A stretch of 64,000 bases of DNA from Chamaecrista fasciculata (Eukaryota; Streptophyta; Magnoliopsida; Fabales; Fabaceae). Shown here one piece after another: positions 33,455-43,289 of the stretch. The number at the start of each line of letters is the position of its first letter. Within the stretch, counting starts at the first letter, position 1. The notes below the pieces were generated by a model. That model made no database searches, was not told the origin of the DNA, and saw only the letters and a program-made list of their open reading frames with translations. The translations under genes were made by a program, and so were the position numbers. The stretch is from positions 46,568 through 110,567 of the forward strand of contig QANZ01047447.1 of the NCBI GenBank assembly GCA_003254925.1. The letters run 5' to 3'.

Positions 33455-35207
33455 AGGAAATCACAGAGGGAGCGCAGCGGAAGGAAATTAAAAATTTTGG
33501 ACTAAAACGCAAATAAAACTAAAAGCTAACTCTGTGATTCCTTCCAGGATCCACTAACTATGTTTATACCAGATAAGAAAAGGGATGTTTACCCAGTTTC
33601 AATCGGTGACTTATTGTGTTCGCGAATTTGAGAAGTCCACTGAGTGTCCTTCCTCTACCGGTGATCCACACGAGCAGTTTGGCAGATGCCTAGGTGCTAG
33701 CCTCCTTCACTTCTTCCCAAGTGAAAACGGGAACTCTATCTATGATTCTTGAATAATCAAGAAGTGTTCTTGATTATCAAGATTGATTGGGNNNNNNNNN
33801 NNNNNNNNNNNNNNNNNNNNNNNNNNNNNNNNNNNNNNNNNNNNNNNNNNNNNNNNNNNNNNNNNNNNNNNNNNNNNNNNNNNNNNNNNNNNNNNNNNNN
33901 NNNNNNNNNNNNNNNNNNNNNNNNNNNNNNNNNNNNNNNNNNNNNNNNNNNNNNNNNNNNNNNNNNNNNNNNNNNNNNNNNNNNNNNNNNNNNNNNNNNN
34001 NNNNNNNNNNNNNNNNNNNNNNNNNNNNNNNNNNNNNNNNNNNNNNNNNNNNNNNNNNNNNNNNNNNNNNNNNNNNNNNNNNNNNNNNNNNNNNNNNNNN
34101 NNNNNNNNNNNNNNNNNNNNNNNNNNNNNNNNNNNNNNNNNNNNNNNNNNNNNNNNNNNNNNNNNNNNNNNNNNNNNNNNNNNNNNNNNNNNNNNNNNNN
34201 NNNNNNNNNNNNNNNNNNNNNNNNNNNNNNNNNNNNNNNNNNNNNNNNNNNNNNNNNNNNNNNNNNNNNNNNNNNNNNNNNNNNNNNNNNNNNNNNNNNN
34301 NNNNNNNNNNNNNNNNNNNNNNNNNNNNNNNNNNNNNNNNNNNNNNNNNNNNNNNNNNNNNNNNNNNNNNNNNNNNNNNNNNNNNNNNNNNNNNNNNNNN
34401 NNNNNNNNNNNNNNNNNNNNNNTCACAAGTTGTGAGCGGACTCTAGCAAGCCATCACAACTACCCAAAACACGGGAGTTATCGCTTTAACGACTTAACGA
34501 TTTAACCTAAAATGCCACCTTGTCATAATTCCTATTGTCTCACGATATTTTGGTCATGGATCAGGCACGGGAATGTCATCCAAAATCCAAACCACAACTT
34601 TCTCGATTTCCTGAGTTAGTCCCATTTCCTTGTGTGGCCACACATTCCTTGGACAGACTCATCGAGGGGCCCAGTTAACTATCTCTCATCTTTAATGAGG
34701 GACAAAATCCCATCTTGGTCAACCACATTCCTCAGCATGGCAATCAACCAAACCCGTACCTAGCCCTTATGGCTACCCTGTTACGGGCAACGTAACGTTA
34801 GACTAGGCCAAAGTCTGACAACTACAATGCCGGAATAGTCAAGACCTCAGGTCTAAGGCTATTGTGACAGGTGTACAGGAGAGGCTCGCTTATGAGTAAA
34901 CCCATGCAGGACTCTCCGGGTCGGTCCAGCAACTTGTAACCCTTACATAATTGCATCATGACTCTCGAGAAGCATCTGGTGCATGTATCTCTATACACCG
35001 AGGTCATGCTGGTCTTGGTTCATTTACGCTCCCACGTGAATGATCGACCAGGGATAGTTTTAGATTATTTATCATATAATTAATCAAGGATTGTTATCAT
35101 AGTAAACACGCTAATAATATGATAACCATTAATTTATCTCCATAAATTAATTAATATGTTCAAAACATATTTATAAAATGATTGGCCCTAGGGCACAATC
35201 TCCAACA
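33455..35207 (-). mobile_element. Family-M LTR (minus) containing the assembly gap
   Basis: On the minus strand the LTR starts TGTTGGAGATTGTGCCC (complement ending 35207) and matches 61441-62225 up to the gap. After the gap, 33791-33455 matches the LTR 3' part (TCTGCCAAACTGC, the GCAGCGG block). The last bases of the LTR (...TTCCCAACA) are missing at 33455, where AGGAAATCACAGAGG joins LINE sequence. No internal region is visible. Confidence 0.8.
33792..34422. other. Assembly gap (631 N)
   Basis: A run of N inside the family-M LTR. Reading frames reported across it are meaningless. If the LTR is full length (about 2,060 bp as at 61441), the gap should be about 0.9 kb. Confidence 0.99.
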
Positions 35208-35279
35208 CTAATCACATAACTACCAATAGTACTTCAAGAAGCATGATAAAATAAAACAGTAAAACCATCAGGGCAAGGA
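35208..35279. repeat. 72-bp direct repeat, right copy
   Basis: Identical to 33383-33454. It is followed by GCTTTCATACC, which continues the LINE reading frame. Confidence 0.95.
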
Positions 35280-36653
35280 GCTTTCATACCTCCAAGCTGA
35301 AAAACAATAGCTTTAATTTCTTCATCCGAGACCATTTCCATAAGCCTTCCATTATCTTCCTCAGAGATCTCAGGTTGCACAAAATCAAAGATGCCATCAA
35401 TATCCTCAACAACATTGGCAGTAAACAATTCTCTATAAAACTTAACAAACTCATTAGTTATATCTTCTTCCTTCTCAACCCACAAGTCCTCTCCCACCTT
35501 CAACTTCAAAATCTTGTTTCTTCTTCTTCTATGCAAAGTGGAAGCAAGAAAGAAACTTGTATTTTGATCACCCGAAGTCAACCAATTAGTCCTAGCCCTT
35601 TGTTCCCAGAACTTTTCTTCATGATCCCAAGCTTGTTCAATTTTATTGAGCACATCAGAAACAACAGTTTCAACTTCTAAGGTAAAGTCTTTAGACAAGA
35701 GAAGATGCAGATCAGTTGTAAATTTCTCAATTTGTTTTCTACTGTTGGGATAAGCCTTCTTTCTCAATTAATTCTATCACAAAATCTAATCATACTCGAC
35801 AAACCATCAACCTCCAAGTCTTCATTCTCCATTCTATACCAAACCTCAGTGACAATATCTTTAAACTCAGGGTGATCCACCCATCTTTTTTCAAACTTAA
35901 AGCATCTCGGGGTTCTCTTTTCAACAAACAGAAGATTAATCAAAATTGGGCAATGGTTAGACCCAATAGGGTCAAGATGGAGCACTTGAACATTTCTAAA
36001 GATCTCCTGAAACTTTGCATTGCAAACCGCTATGTCAAGTCTCACCTTAATATGTTGCTCACCCAATTGATTGTTACTCCAAGTGAAGTTGGAGCCATGA
36101 AACTTCATATCAATGAAGCCAAAATCAAATAAGAAGCCTTGAAATTTCCAAATCCTTCCCATGCTTTCTATAAGAGCCACCTTGCTTCTCATTTTGACAA
36201 TCAATTTCATTAAAGTCCCCAGCAAAAATCCAGCCCACATTATCACCAGGATTGAGATTTCTAATAACATTCCAAAGGCCCCATCTCTCAAAATCATCAT
36301 TAGGGCCATAAACAAAAGTGCACAAAATAGGTTTTTCAAACTTCTCATTCACAATCATCACATGAAAAAAAAATTCTGCTCAATCTTCAAGAAACTAATT
36401 TTTAAGCTATCATCCCACCATAATGCCATACCTCCAGACTTACAAATGGGATCCACCTACTGAAAAGAAAACCTACTAAACCATTTCTTTCTAATTTTTT
36501 CCAACTTTGCAGCCTTATTTTTGGTCTCCATCATTATCAAAGAGGGTCTTTGTCTCCCAACAGAGTCTTTTAGGTGCTTTACTGTCAGGGGGACCCCCAT
36601 ACCCCTGCAGTTCCAAGAGAAAAAGCTCATGATGACCGTGTGGTTGCTTGAGG

Positions 36654-37010
36654 CTAGCCACCACAGCCTTCTGCATCATCCAAGCACTCCTTGAACACAA
36701 ACACTTCTCCAGTCACATCCTCATTCTTCATTTTCTCCATAAAAACTAGAACATCCACTAACGTATCAGAACACATCTCGAAAGTTTTAACTCTCCTATC
36801 TAGAGTCGTATCCTTTTTCTTTTTGGCCTTAGGTGACTTAATCTTAGGACTCACCTTTCCCAAGCCAAACTTAGAGGCGCCAACCTTATTCAACTCTGTC
36901 ATCTGCGCATCATCCTCCACTTCCTCTAGTCTCAACTTCTTTTTCGCACTTATAACTTCATCCTTAAGAATAATTTTCAACGTGCACTTTTCAAACCCAT
37001 AGCAAGGTCA
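36654..37010 (-). pseudogene. LINE ORF1 C-terminal part
   Basis: A minus-strand frame of about 108 codons (MKIILKDEVISAKKKLRLEE...), with a Lys-rich block (PKAKKKK), ends just before the ORF2 start. Upstream, CYGFEKCTL may be the remnant of a zinc knuckle before the Copia junction. Position and basic character fit L1 ORF1 (nucleic-acid-binding protein). The assignment rests mainly on being next to ORF2. Confidence 0.55.
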
Positions 37011-37180
37011 TATAAGGGATAATAACTGAAATGGTTAATTTAAGTTATGGTAGTTAGTTTGTTAGCTTTCACTCTTTGCTTTAGTCTTGTACTCTAGCTC
37101 TATTATAAATATAGAGCTCTCTTGTAATATTCTCTCAAGCAATGAAAATCAGATTTACTCATCATTCTATTTCACTAACA
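37011..37180 (+). mobile_element. Copia LTR, 3' part
   Basis: The sequence ends ATTTCACTAACA directly before a Met-tRNA primer site. It holds a TATA-like TATAAATATAGAGC near 37104 and a TCTTGTAATATTCTC transcription-end region, as in Copia LTRs. The 5' limit against the LINE (near 37011) is not defined. Confidence 0.65.
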
Positions 37181-37193
37181 TGGTATCAGAGCC
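37181..37193 (+). other. Primer-binding site, initiator Met-tRNA
   Basis: TGGTATCAGAGCC, the standard complement of the plant initiator Met-tRNA 3' end, directly after the LTR. Confidence 0.9.
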
Positions 37194-37205
37194 AGGCTCC
37201 GTGAA

Positions 37206-37497
37206 ATGGATGCTCCTACTTCTGCTCCAGCTTCTGGTTCTTCTCCTCTTTCTTCTTCTCTTCCTTCTGCTTCCGCTGTTACCAATTCTTCCATTCCTCA
37301 GACTTTCATTCCACAGACCTTCAATCATCCTTTACCAATAAAGCTCGATGATGACACTTATCTTCCCTGGCGACATCAAGTTATGTCTACAATCAAAGGG
37401 TTCCAATTCCAGAAGTATATAATGGGTGAACGATTTGTTCCTCCATAATTTCTTTCTCCAGCAGATGAAGAAATGGCAAACTCAACGAAGCGTTTGT
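37206..37497 (+). pseudogene. Copia gag N-terminus, truncated
   Basis: The frame starts MDAPTSAPASGSS 13 bp after the primer site. It contains IKLDDDTYLPWRHQVMSTIK, typical of the Copia gag N-terminal domain (Gln/Trp-containing, UBN2-like). A stop lies at 37446-37448, after which the frame is still recognisable (SPADEEMANSTK). It breaks at about 37498 into an unrelated family-M LTR. Gag packages the element RNA into particles; this copy cannot. Confidence 0.8.
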
Positions 37498-37498
37498 T

Positions 37499-38745
37499 GA
37501 TTAGGGTTAATTCGTGAGTCACTCCGGTGACACAATTTAAGACATAGCAAAATGTCTAGGACATTAAGTCTTGTCTTAAATAATATCTACGGTTGAGATA
37601 TTTAAATTTGTGGGACAAGTTTAAATATATTAATTGTTAAATAGTTAATTGGATTAATCTATTTACAATTATAATATTAGGGAATAATAAATTAGATAAG
37701 ATTCCTAAAAGTTAGGAGATTATTGATTTATTAAATTCACTAATATTGGGCTTGAGGGTGGCGCCTCATTTTAGGATTTTAATTAATAGAATTGTTTTAT
37801 TAATTAAAGCCATGAATTTGAAATTCAAGATTTGATCTAGATTTCAAAAGATTCAAAATTTGAATTAAAGATATTAGGGTAATATTTTAATTCAAAATCT
37901 TTGGAAGATAATAAGTTGGTTATGACTTCCTAAGAGTTAGGAATGTTTTTGATTTATAAAATTCCAAAGAAATTAAGGGGAGGTTGGCGCATTCTATGTG
38001 GGTCCAAGGAGGGAGATTTGATCTTCCAATTTGATTCTCAAAGATTGCATTTTGAATTCAATTAAGATATTAAGGTAATATTTTAATTAAGAATTCAAGT
38101 CCTAAAATTATAATATTAGTGTAATCTTATAATTTTATAATTTGATAATCCTATGATTTAGGGATTCCCTAATTATAATTATCAAAATTCCCCAACACTA
38201 TAAAAGGCCAAGGCAAGTCGACTTTGGTGACCTAGTTCTCATTAGTGTGTGATTTTGTTTTCTTCTTGTGAGACAAGAGAGAAAGTCGCCTAGCTCAAAA
38301 ACCTAGAGAGAGAAACTTCATCTTCTCCAAGAGTGTGAGAGAAATTAAGTTGTCCCATAGCTAGGGTTTTTGAGAGAAAAACAAGAAGGTGTTCTTGTTG
38401 ATTGCGCCACCATCCTTTTAAAGTTCAAGAACTGTTCTTGAATTTTAAGAGCCGTAGATCGAGTTCCCTGTTCTTTTGGAGAAAAGAACTGAAGGCTAGC
38501 ACCTTGGTGCCATCAAACTGCTCGTGTGGATTACTGGCAGAGGAAGAACGCTTCGTGTGGACTTCTCAATTGCACCATTCAACCGGACCGATTGAAACCT
38601 TGAGGTATAACTCTTCCCTTCACCGGTTTAAATTCAGCTAGCGGATCCGTAGGGAAATCATTTTTGGTCCTTGCACCATTTAAAGGTTTAATTTTTATTT
38701 TTAATTTCGCTTCCGCTGCGCGTTTAGGGCCGTGATTTCCCAACA
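37499..38745 (+). mobile_element. Family-M LTR, 5'-truncated
   Basis: Colinear with 62287-63502 and ending CCCAACA at 38745. It has a TATA box CTATAAAAGG near 38198 and the TTCCGCTGCG block near the end. The first ~850 bases are absent: the Copia gag joins directly at 37498. No primer site follows, so it was a 3' LTR or solo LTR. Confidence 0.82.
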
Positions 38746-38954
38746 CAATATCAGTCCACAAACAAAACAACCTTGCAACGAGACCTACGATAAGTGAGCA
38801 CTCAATCACAAGTTACTAAAAGTAACAAAACTAATTTCCAAAACCAAAGTTCCAAAATTTGGCCAAAAGGGGCTCAAAATAATTTTGGGCATAAAACCAC
38901 AATTTATGTGCATAATATCAAGTCAAAAATATTTGACATACCAAATGGTAATTT
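38746..38954. other. Intergenic between LTR and TRIM
   Basis: AT-rich sequence with CCAAAATTTGGCC-type short palindromes. Nothing recognised. Confidence 0.35.
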
Positions 38955-39240
38955 TAGGGAGAATAAGTCGCCCCCTTCGTGTCGGTCGGCTCTCAATGAA
39001 AGCACCAATTGATACGAGTATAAGCCCTTGGGAGAACCACACCTCAAAAGCTAGCTGTTGAAGTTGGAGAGCCGAAGGTCTTATATAGTGCTTTACCTTC
39101 AGCTAAGTACCCGATGTGGGACTCGTATCATTACATACCCCTTCGAAAGCAGACGTCCACGACGGCCCACACTATCGACACTGGTCCATTGATAGCCCTT
39201 TCCACTTTTGGCGGCTCCATTCAACTTCCAGTATGAAATA
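38955..39240 (-). mobile_element. TRIM, internal-LTR-internal arrangement
   Basis: One 121-bp LTR (39010-39130; minus strand TGATACGAG...CTCGTATCA) is flanked on both sides by internal sequence. Next to its 3' end is the 5' internal part (ATTGGTGCTTTCATTGAGAG). Next to its 5' end is the 3' internal part, including a purine-rich GAAGGGGTATG tract. This is what remains when tandem elements share one LTR and lose the outer ones. It defines the internal domain as about 160-170 bp. Confidence 0.75.
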
Positions 39241-39555
39241 GATATGGTCAATAATAAATCACAAAATATGCACACAAATTCAACACAAAATTTGAAAATA
39301 TATACCCTAAACTCATAATTTAATAAATAATATTTTGATCCTCACAAATTTTGAAAACAATTTTTTTTTAAAAATAGGAGACAAAATTTTGAGGTCAGCG
39401 TCCGGAAAAATGGATCAAAATAACATTATGGGCCAAAATGTGCAATTAATTAAAATTTTAATTTGCAATAAACAAAATAGAACCTTTAAATGAAATTAAA
39501 GATCACAGTATGGCCAAGAATGAGGATGACTCAAATGGCTAATAAACCTCCCTTA
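39241..39555. other. Intergenic, nothing recognised
   Basis: AT-rich, no coding frame. It may be related sequence on both sides of the TRIM, but no match inside the window shows this. Confidence 0.35.
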
Positions 39556-39749
39556 TCTATATCTATATTATATTATATATGGGAGAAGTCCGGTCGTCCT
39601 CCCATTTATACTAAAATAAAAATTTACATGTAATTGAAATAGGAGGAAATTTATGATTTGATCCATTTTTTTTATTGAGTCAACGATTTGGTTCCTCATT
39701 TATCTTACATACATATTTGTGTGCTCGTTAGGGCACGCAAAGCCCCTAG
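39556..39749 (+). mobile_element. Mini-Helitron copy 5
   Basis: It starts TCTATATCTATATTATATTA after host A (39555). It ends with hairpin GTGTGCTC-GTTA-GGGCACGC, AAAGCCCCTAG and host T (39750). Length is 194 bp. The internal segment GTCCGGTCGTCCTCCC and the ATTTGATCC...GAGTCAACGATTTGG stretch match copies 1, 2 and 4. Confidence 0.82.
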
Positions 39750-40262
39750 TTCAATATATTGGCCCCAGATTTTAATCCAGCGTGCATCACTTCTGGAATT
39801 TTTTTTATTTAATAGGGACAAAAACGCAAAAGTAGCAAAATGAGAGGACCAAAAACGCAATATCAGCAAGATGAGTCATCCTCTTCCTCTAGCGGGTCTT
39901 CGGGACCCGCCCCTTTGTCCAACCAGCCGGAAACCACCGTTTTCGATGACATTTCCCGCGACCAAAATGCAGATTAGAATCAGCACATGATCTTAATGCA
40001 AATATGAAAAAAAAAAAAAAATTCCATGCATAAAACAAATGCCAAAATTTCACCCAAAAAATTCTAAGAAATGTATGCCGAGAACGCTTCAAACTTTAGT
40101 GAGAAGTTTTGTAAAAGAGAGCAAATTACAAAACAGGGACATTCAAAATTGCAAATTAGTCCACAGATTCCAGATTCTAAAATTTCTTCAAAATCACAAA
40201 CCCTAACCAGGAATTAGTAATAACAAATTTCAAATACAAACGAAATCGAAACTTAAACCTTC
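39750..40262 (-). mobile_element. Internal region of a minus-strand LTR element
   Basis: This lies downstream (minus direction) of the primer site at 40263-40275. It contains no gag-like frame and is AT-rich with an A-run at 40008-40021. Either a leader or a non-coding internal domain. The far end is not defined; the Helitron ends at 39749. Confidence 0.5.
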
Positions 40263-40275
40263 GGCTCTGATACCA
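40263..40275 (-). other. Primer-binding site, initiator Met-tRNA
   Basis: The minus strand reads TGGTATCAGAGCC, 2 nt from the LTR end at 40278. Confidence 0.88.
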
Positions 40276-40277
40276 TT

Positions 40278-40918
40278 TGAAGGAAAATTAGGGATCAAAC
40301 AATTATATAAATAACGAATCCCTAAAACAAATTAGGAGCAATAAATATGTAAATTTACTAACATGGAAGAGCCAAATAAATAACCGATAAACTTGGGCAA
40401 AGAGAAGCTTCAACCCACATGACCCAAGAGAGTCATTAGAAATTAGGGTTATTATGTTCAGGAGAGAGACCCTTATATAGAAAAGGTTTCAACAAATAGG
40501 AGAAAATCCCTAAAGAGATATCTTTGTTATCAAATATTTGATATGCCTCTAATTTTTTTTTGGCCAACTGATATGCCTCTAATTCAAAATCAAATTTAAA
40601 ATAAGTATCAGATAAAATCTGATAGGCTAATCAAATATATGATTGTTAAGTATATGAATTAAACTCTGCCATAAAATAACTTAATATCTAAATTAGTAGT
40701 ATCGATGAGGCAATTACTAATACTCTCAAGCTGTGGGTTGGGGTCTTTGCCCAATAGGCATGTGGATAATCCGACCATCACAAATTATCACATTTAAACA
40801 AAGACCCAAGTATATTTTCTCATTTGTAATCACGAAATTAAATTACTTAATCAGTATAAAATAAATCTAATAATAATTAATGCTAATCCATACAAATTTT
40901 AACTAAAAAATTCCAACA
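40278..40918 (-). mobile_element. 641-bp 5' LTR of an unclassified element
   Basis: On the minus strand it starts TGTTGGAATTTTTTAG and ends TTTCCTTCA, with a TATA box (CTATATAAGGG) near 40472 and the Met-tRNA primer site 2 nt beyond its end. TG...CA ends and an appropriate primer site define a 5' LTR. No second copy is in the window, so superfamily and target duplication are undetermined. Confidence 0.75.
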
Positions 40919-42834
40919 GCTAGTTCATAATGCAACTTGCGATTCCAATTGATAATTAAGAGTTGGCTCCTTTTTAATAAGTTTCAACTCAATGTTGAGG
41001 TTATAATAAAGACCATAAACAAATTAAATAAATGGTGTATGATTAACAAAGATACATTGAAACCTAGCTAAGTTTAGAGTTTTGAAAATTAAAGAGAGAT
41101 AAACGAAATGAGATTTGAATTAATAAGGAAAAGAATACGACATCCATCTTTCTTCATTTACTCTTGTAAAGAAAGTAAAAGAACGATTCTTCTTCATATA
41201 GGAAGATGAACAGAAAATATATAAAGGAAATCGATACTCTTCCTCTTTTATTATCTTCCAAATATACAAGGCAATATGCGTAAACATATTATTGTGTGTG
41301 TTTTTTTTGTTTATTATTTATATAAGGAACTTAGGGAAATTCTTGATTTTTCTTTCCTTCTCAGCTCTAAGAAAAAAGAACTATACGTATATAATTTTCT
41401 TCAGTCTTATAATTATTCATTTGTTTTGAAAACAATTAAGCAAATAATATGTATTAAAGGTTCAATGTGAGTAGACTTTTCTTTTCCAATCCCGACTTAA
41501 TTCCTTTTCCAGAGAAGAAGGATATGATTGACGGTGGCCAATGTCTTTAGTTTTTTTTTTGATATATTGCCAATGTCTTTAGTTAGCTTTTAGATTATGT
41601 GTATAAAAAATATTTTGTTTTTTTTTAACAATAAATATTTTGTTGGTATATGTTTTAGGAAGATTAGATTATTAGCTAAAGGATATTCACCTGGTGATCA
41701 AAAGAGTAAAATTAAATATTATTATTTGTAATCAAATTAAATATTATTGTACTTTAGTTTTATAAATAATAAAAATATTTGATTGAAAAAAAAACATACA
41801 GTTATTAGTTCTCATCATTTTATAGTAAAGGAAAATTATTTATTTAAAGAGTTTAACATAAAACTTTTTTAGAAAACAAAAAAAATTTGATTGTGTCAGA
41901 TCAACCAGCTCAATCTTATCAATCTAATTGTTTCTAAAAAAAAAATTGTTTCTCAAAAATCACAACTCGTCCCCCCAACCTGTTTGAGAAACCTAGCTAA
42001 TCTGATCAAAACCGATAAAAAAATATCATATTCACTTGTTGGGTTGATCGAGTTAGACTCGATTTTGCACACCTTTGGTGATCACACAATATATATACAT
42101 ATAATTTTATATATAACCTATATAGATAAGGTAGCCACTGAGAGTATATGAAATAATTATATAAATGTGAGGAAAATTAATTAAAGCAAAAAGAGTGAAA
42201 GGGAGTGAATTAGTGAGAGTGCATGTGCATTATTAATGTGTGAGAAAAGCAAAAGTGGTTAGTGATATTGATGTATAAATAGTTAAGCTTACTTTTCTGT
42301 GCTCACCGTGTAGCCAACAATGACAAAGATGGGCGATTTAAAACTATGCCATATATATTTTGATGATGTAAACTAAACAATGCCTCATAGAACATGAGAG
42401 TGGGAAGTGGGAACAATAATTAACCACAAGATGATTGATAAGAATTGAAAACTTGATTCCTACATATATCTTTGTGTGTGTCATTGAGATAAGGAAAGAA
42501 CAAGACAACCACCATAATCTAACTCTATTCTATTCTATTTATTACGTACACTAATTTTTGTTCTATAAAAATTTGATTAAATTATATTTAATCAAAACTT
42601 ATATTATTCTTTTAACATTTTTCACGTAATAATGCTATATGTTCAATTATTTCTTATTATTGTTGCTTAAAAAATTTTTATGTGGAAGTTCTGTTGTAAA
42701 GGTGTGAATAATTAATTCTATCGAAAAATAATAAGAATAAGAATATTAGTAGTGATGAATTAAAATCTTAACTGTGGATGAAGAATTTCGAATCCCCAAG
42801 AACAGAAACTCGAATCATAATTATAAATCCAGGC
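40919..42834. other. Intergenic, nothing recognised
   Basis: AT-rich DNA with chance frames below 90 codons (41276-41470, 41891-42151). No promoter-gene arrangement or repeat arms could be supported. Confidence 0.45.
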
Positions 42835-43285
42835 AAGTATAAAAACTCAATGCGGAACTTACTAACCTGGACGCCATCGCTAATATTCTGGATCTTGCTA
42901 GTGACTCTGCTCCACTAATTAAGACTGATCTCCAAACGTTGTTCTCCTCATCACGAACTCCACCAAACGGTGAGACTCTACCTACTTGAGGTAGAGCCAT
43001 GTTTCCACGACTGATCGCGGAAGAAGAACTCTAAGAGAGAGAAGAAAATATAACTATGTGAGTTCTCTCAATATGAGAGCCCCCAATCCAACTCATGGAC
43101 TTGAGCAACTTGAATGATGGGGAATCACTCCTATTTATAGGAGAATGGGAAAGCTCCCAACTACTAACTATCCGATGTGGAACTTAATTAAAATAGCCCA
43201 CATTCCAATGAGTTAACCCATAACTCAATTGGATATTTAGCCCACAAAATCCAACCGTGGAGATCTTAACTATCCGATGTGGGAC
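42835..43285 (-). mobile_element. Probable LTR or promoter unit of an unplaced element
   Basis: On the minus strand GTCCCACATCGG is followed ~135 bp later by a TATA box (CCTATAAATAGG near 43130). Next come CTCTCTTAGAGTTC and a GC-richer stretch ending in a GTTAGTAAG donor-like sequence. This order is common in plant LTRs and TRIMs. The ATCCGATGTGG motif occurs twice (43170, 43273). Ends cannot be fixed. Confidence 0.4.
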
Positions 43286-43289
43286 CCTA

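Larger units (their letters stand above)
30851..36630 (-). pseudogene. LINE ORF2 (endonuclease-reverse transcriptase), broken
   Basis: ORF2 makes the nicking and copying enzyme of L1-type elements. It starts at the ATG complementing 36628-36630 and reads MSFFSWNCRGMG, the classical plant L1 endonuclease start. The catalytic GDFNEI motif is near 36205. A TAG stop lies near 36459, frameshifts near 36365 (at a T run) and 36140, and a further stop near 35765. The RT region has KAPCPDGF (a Cys replaces the usual Gly) near 35275, RPISLCNFSCKIISRIIVNR and QRAFVPGR at 33390-33067, then RGLRQGDLLS and the catalytic FADD motif in 31637-31059. The C-terminal WGQKGNEGKVHRKAWSKL segment is near 30870-30920. 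Two LTR insertions split it. It cannot make a functional protein. Confidence 0.88.
30730..37010 (-). mobile_element. L1-type LINE, dead and split by two LTR insertions
   Basis: Minus-strand pieces in order are ORF1 (about 37010-36640), ORF2 endonuclease (36630 to ~35800), first reverse-transcriptase part (35767-35280), RT continuing at 33382-33115, then 31669-30884. An Athila-type solo LTR (31675-33109) and a family-M LTR (33455-35207) interrupt it. The left end is truncated near 30730, without an obvious poly-A tail. A Copia fragment joins the ORF1 side at about 37011. Confidence 0.85.

Noticed and set aside
33740..34505. Four ORFs of 219-240 codons across 33740-34505
   Set aside because: They consist almost entirely of the N gap and have no sequence content.
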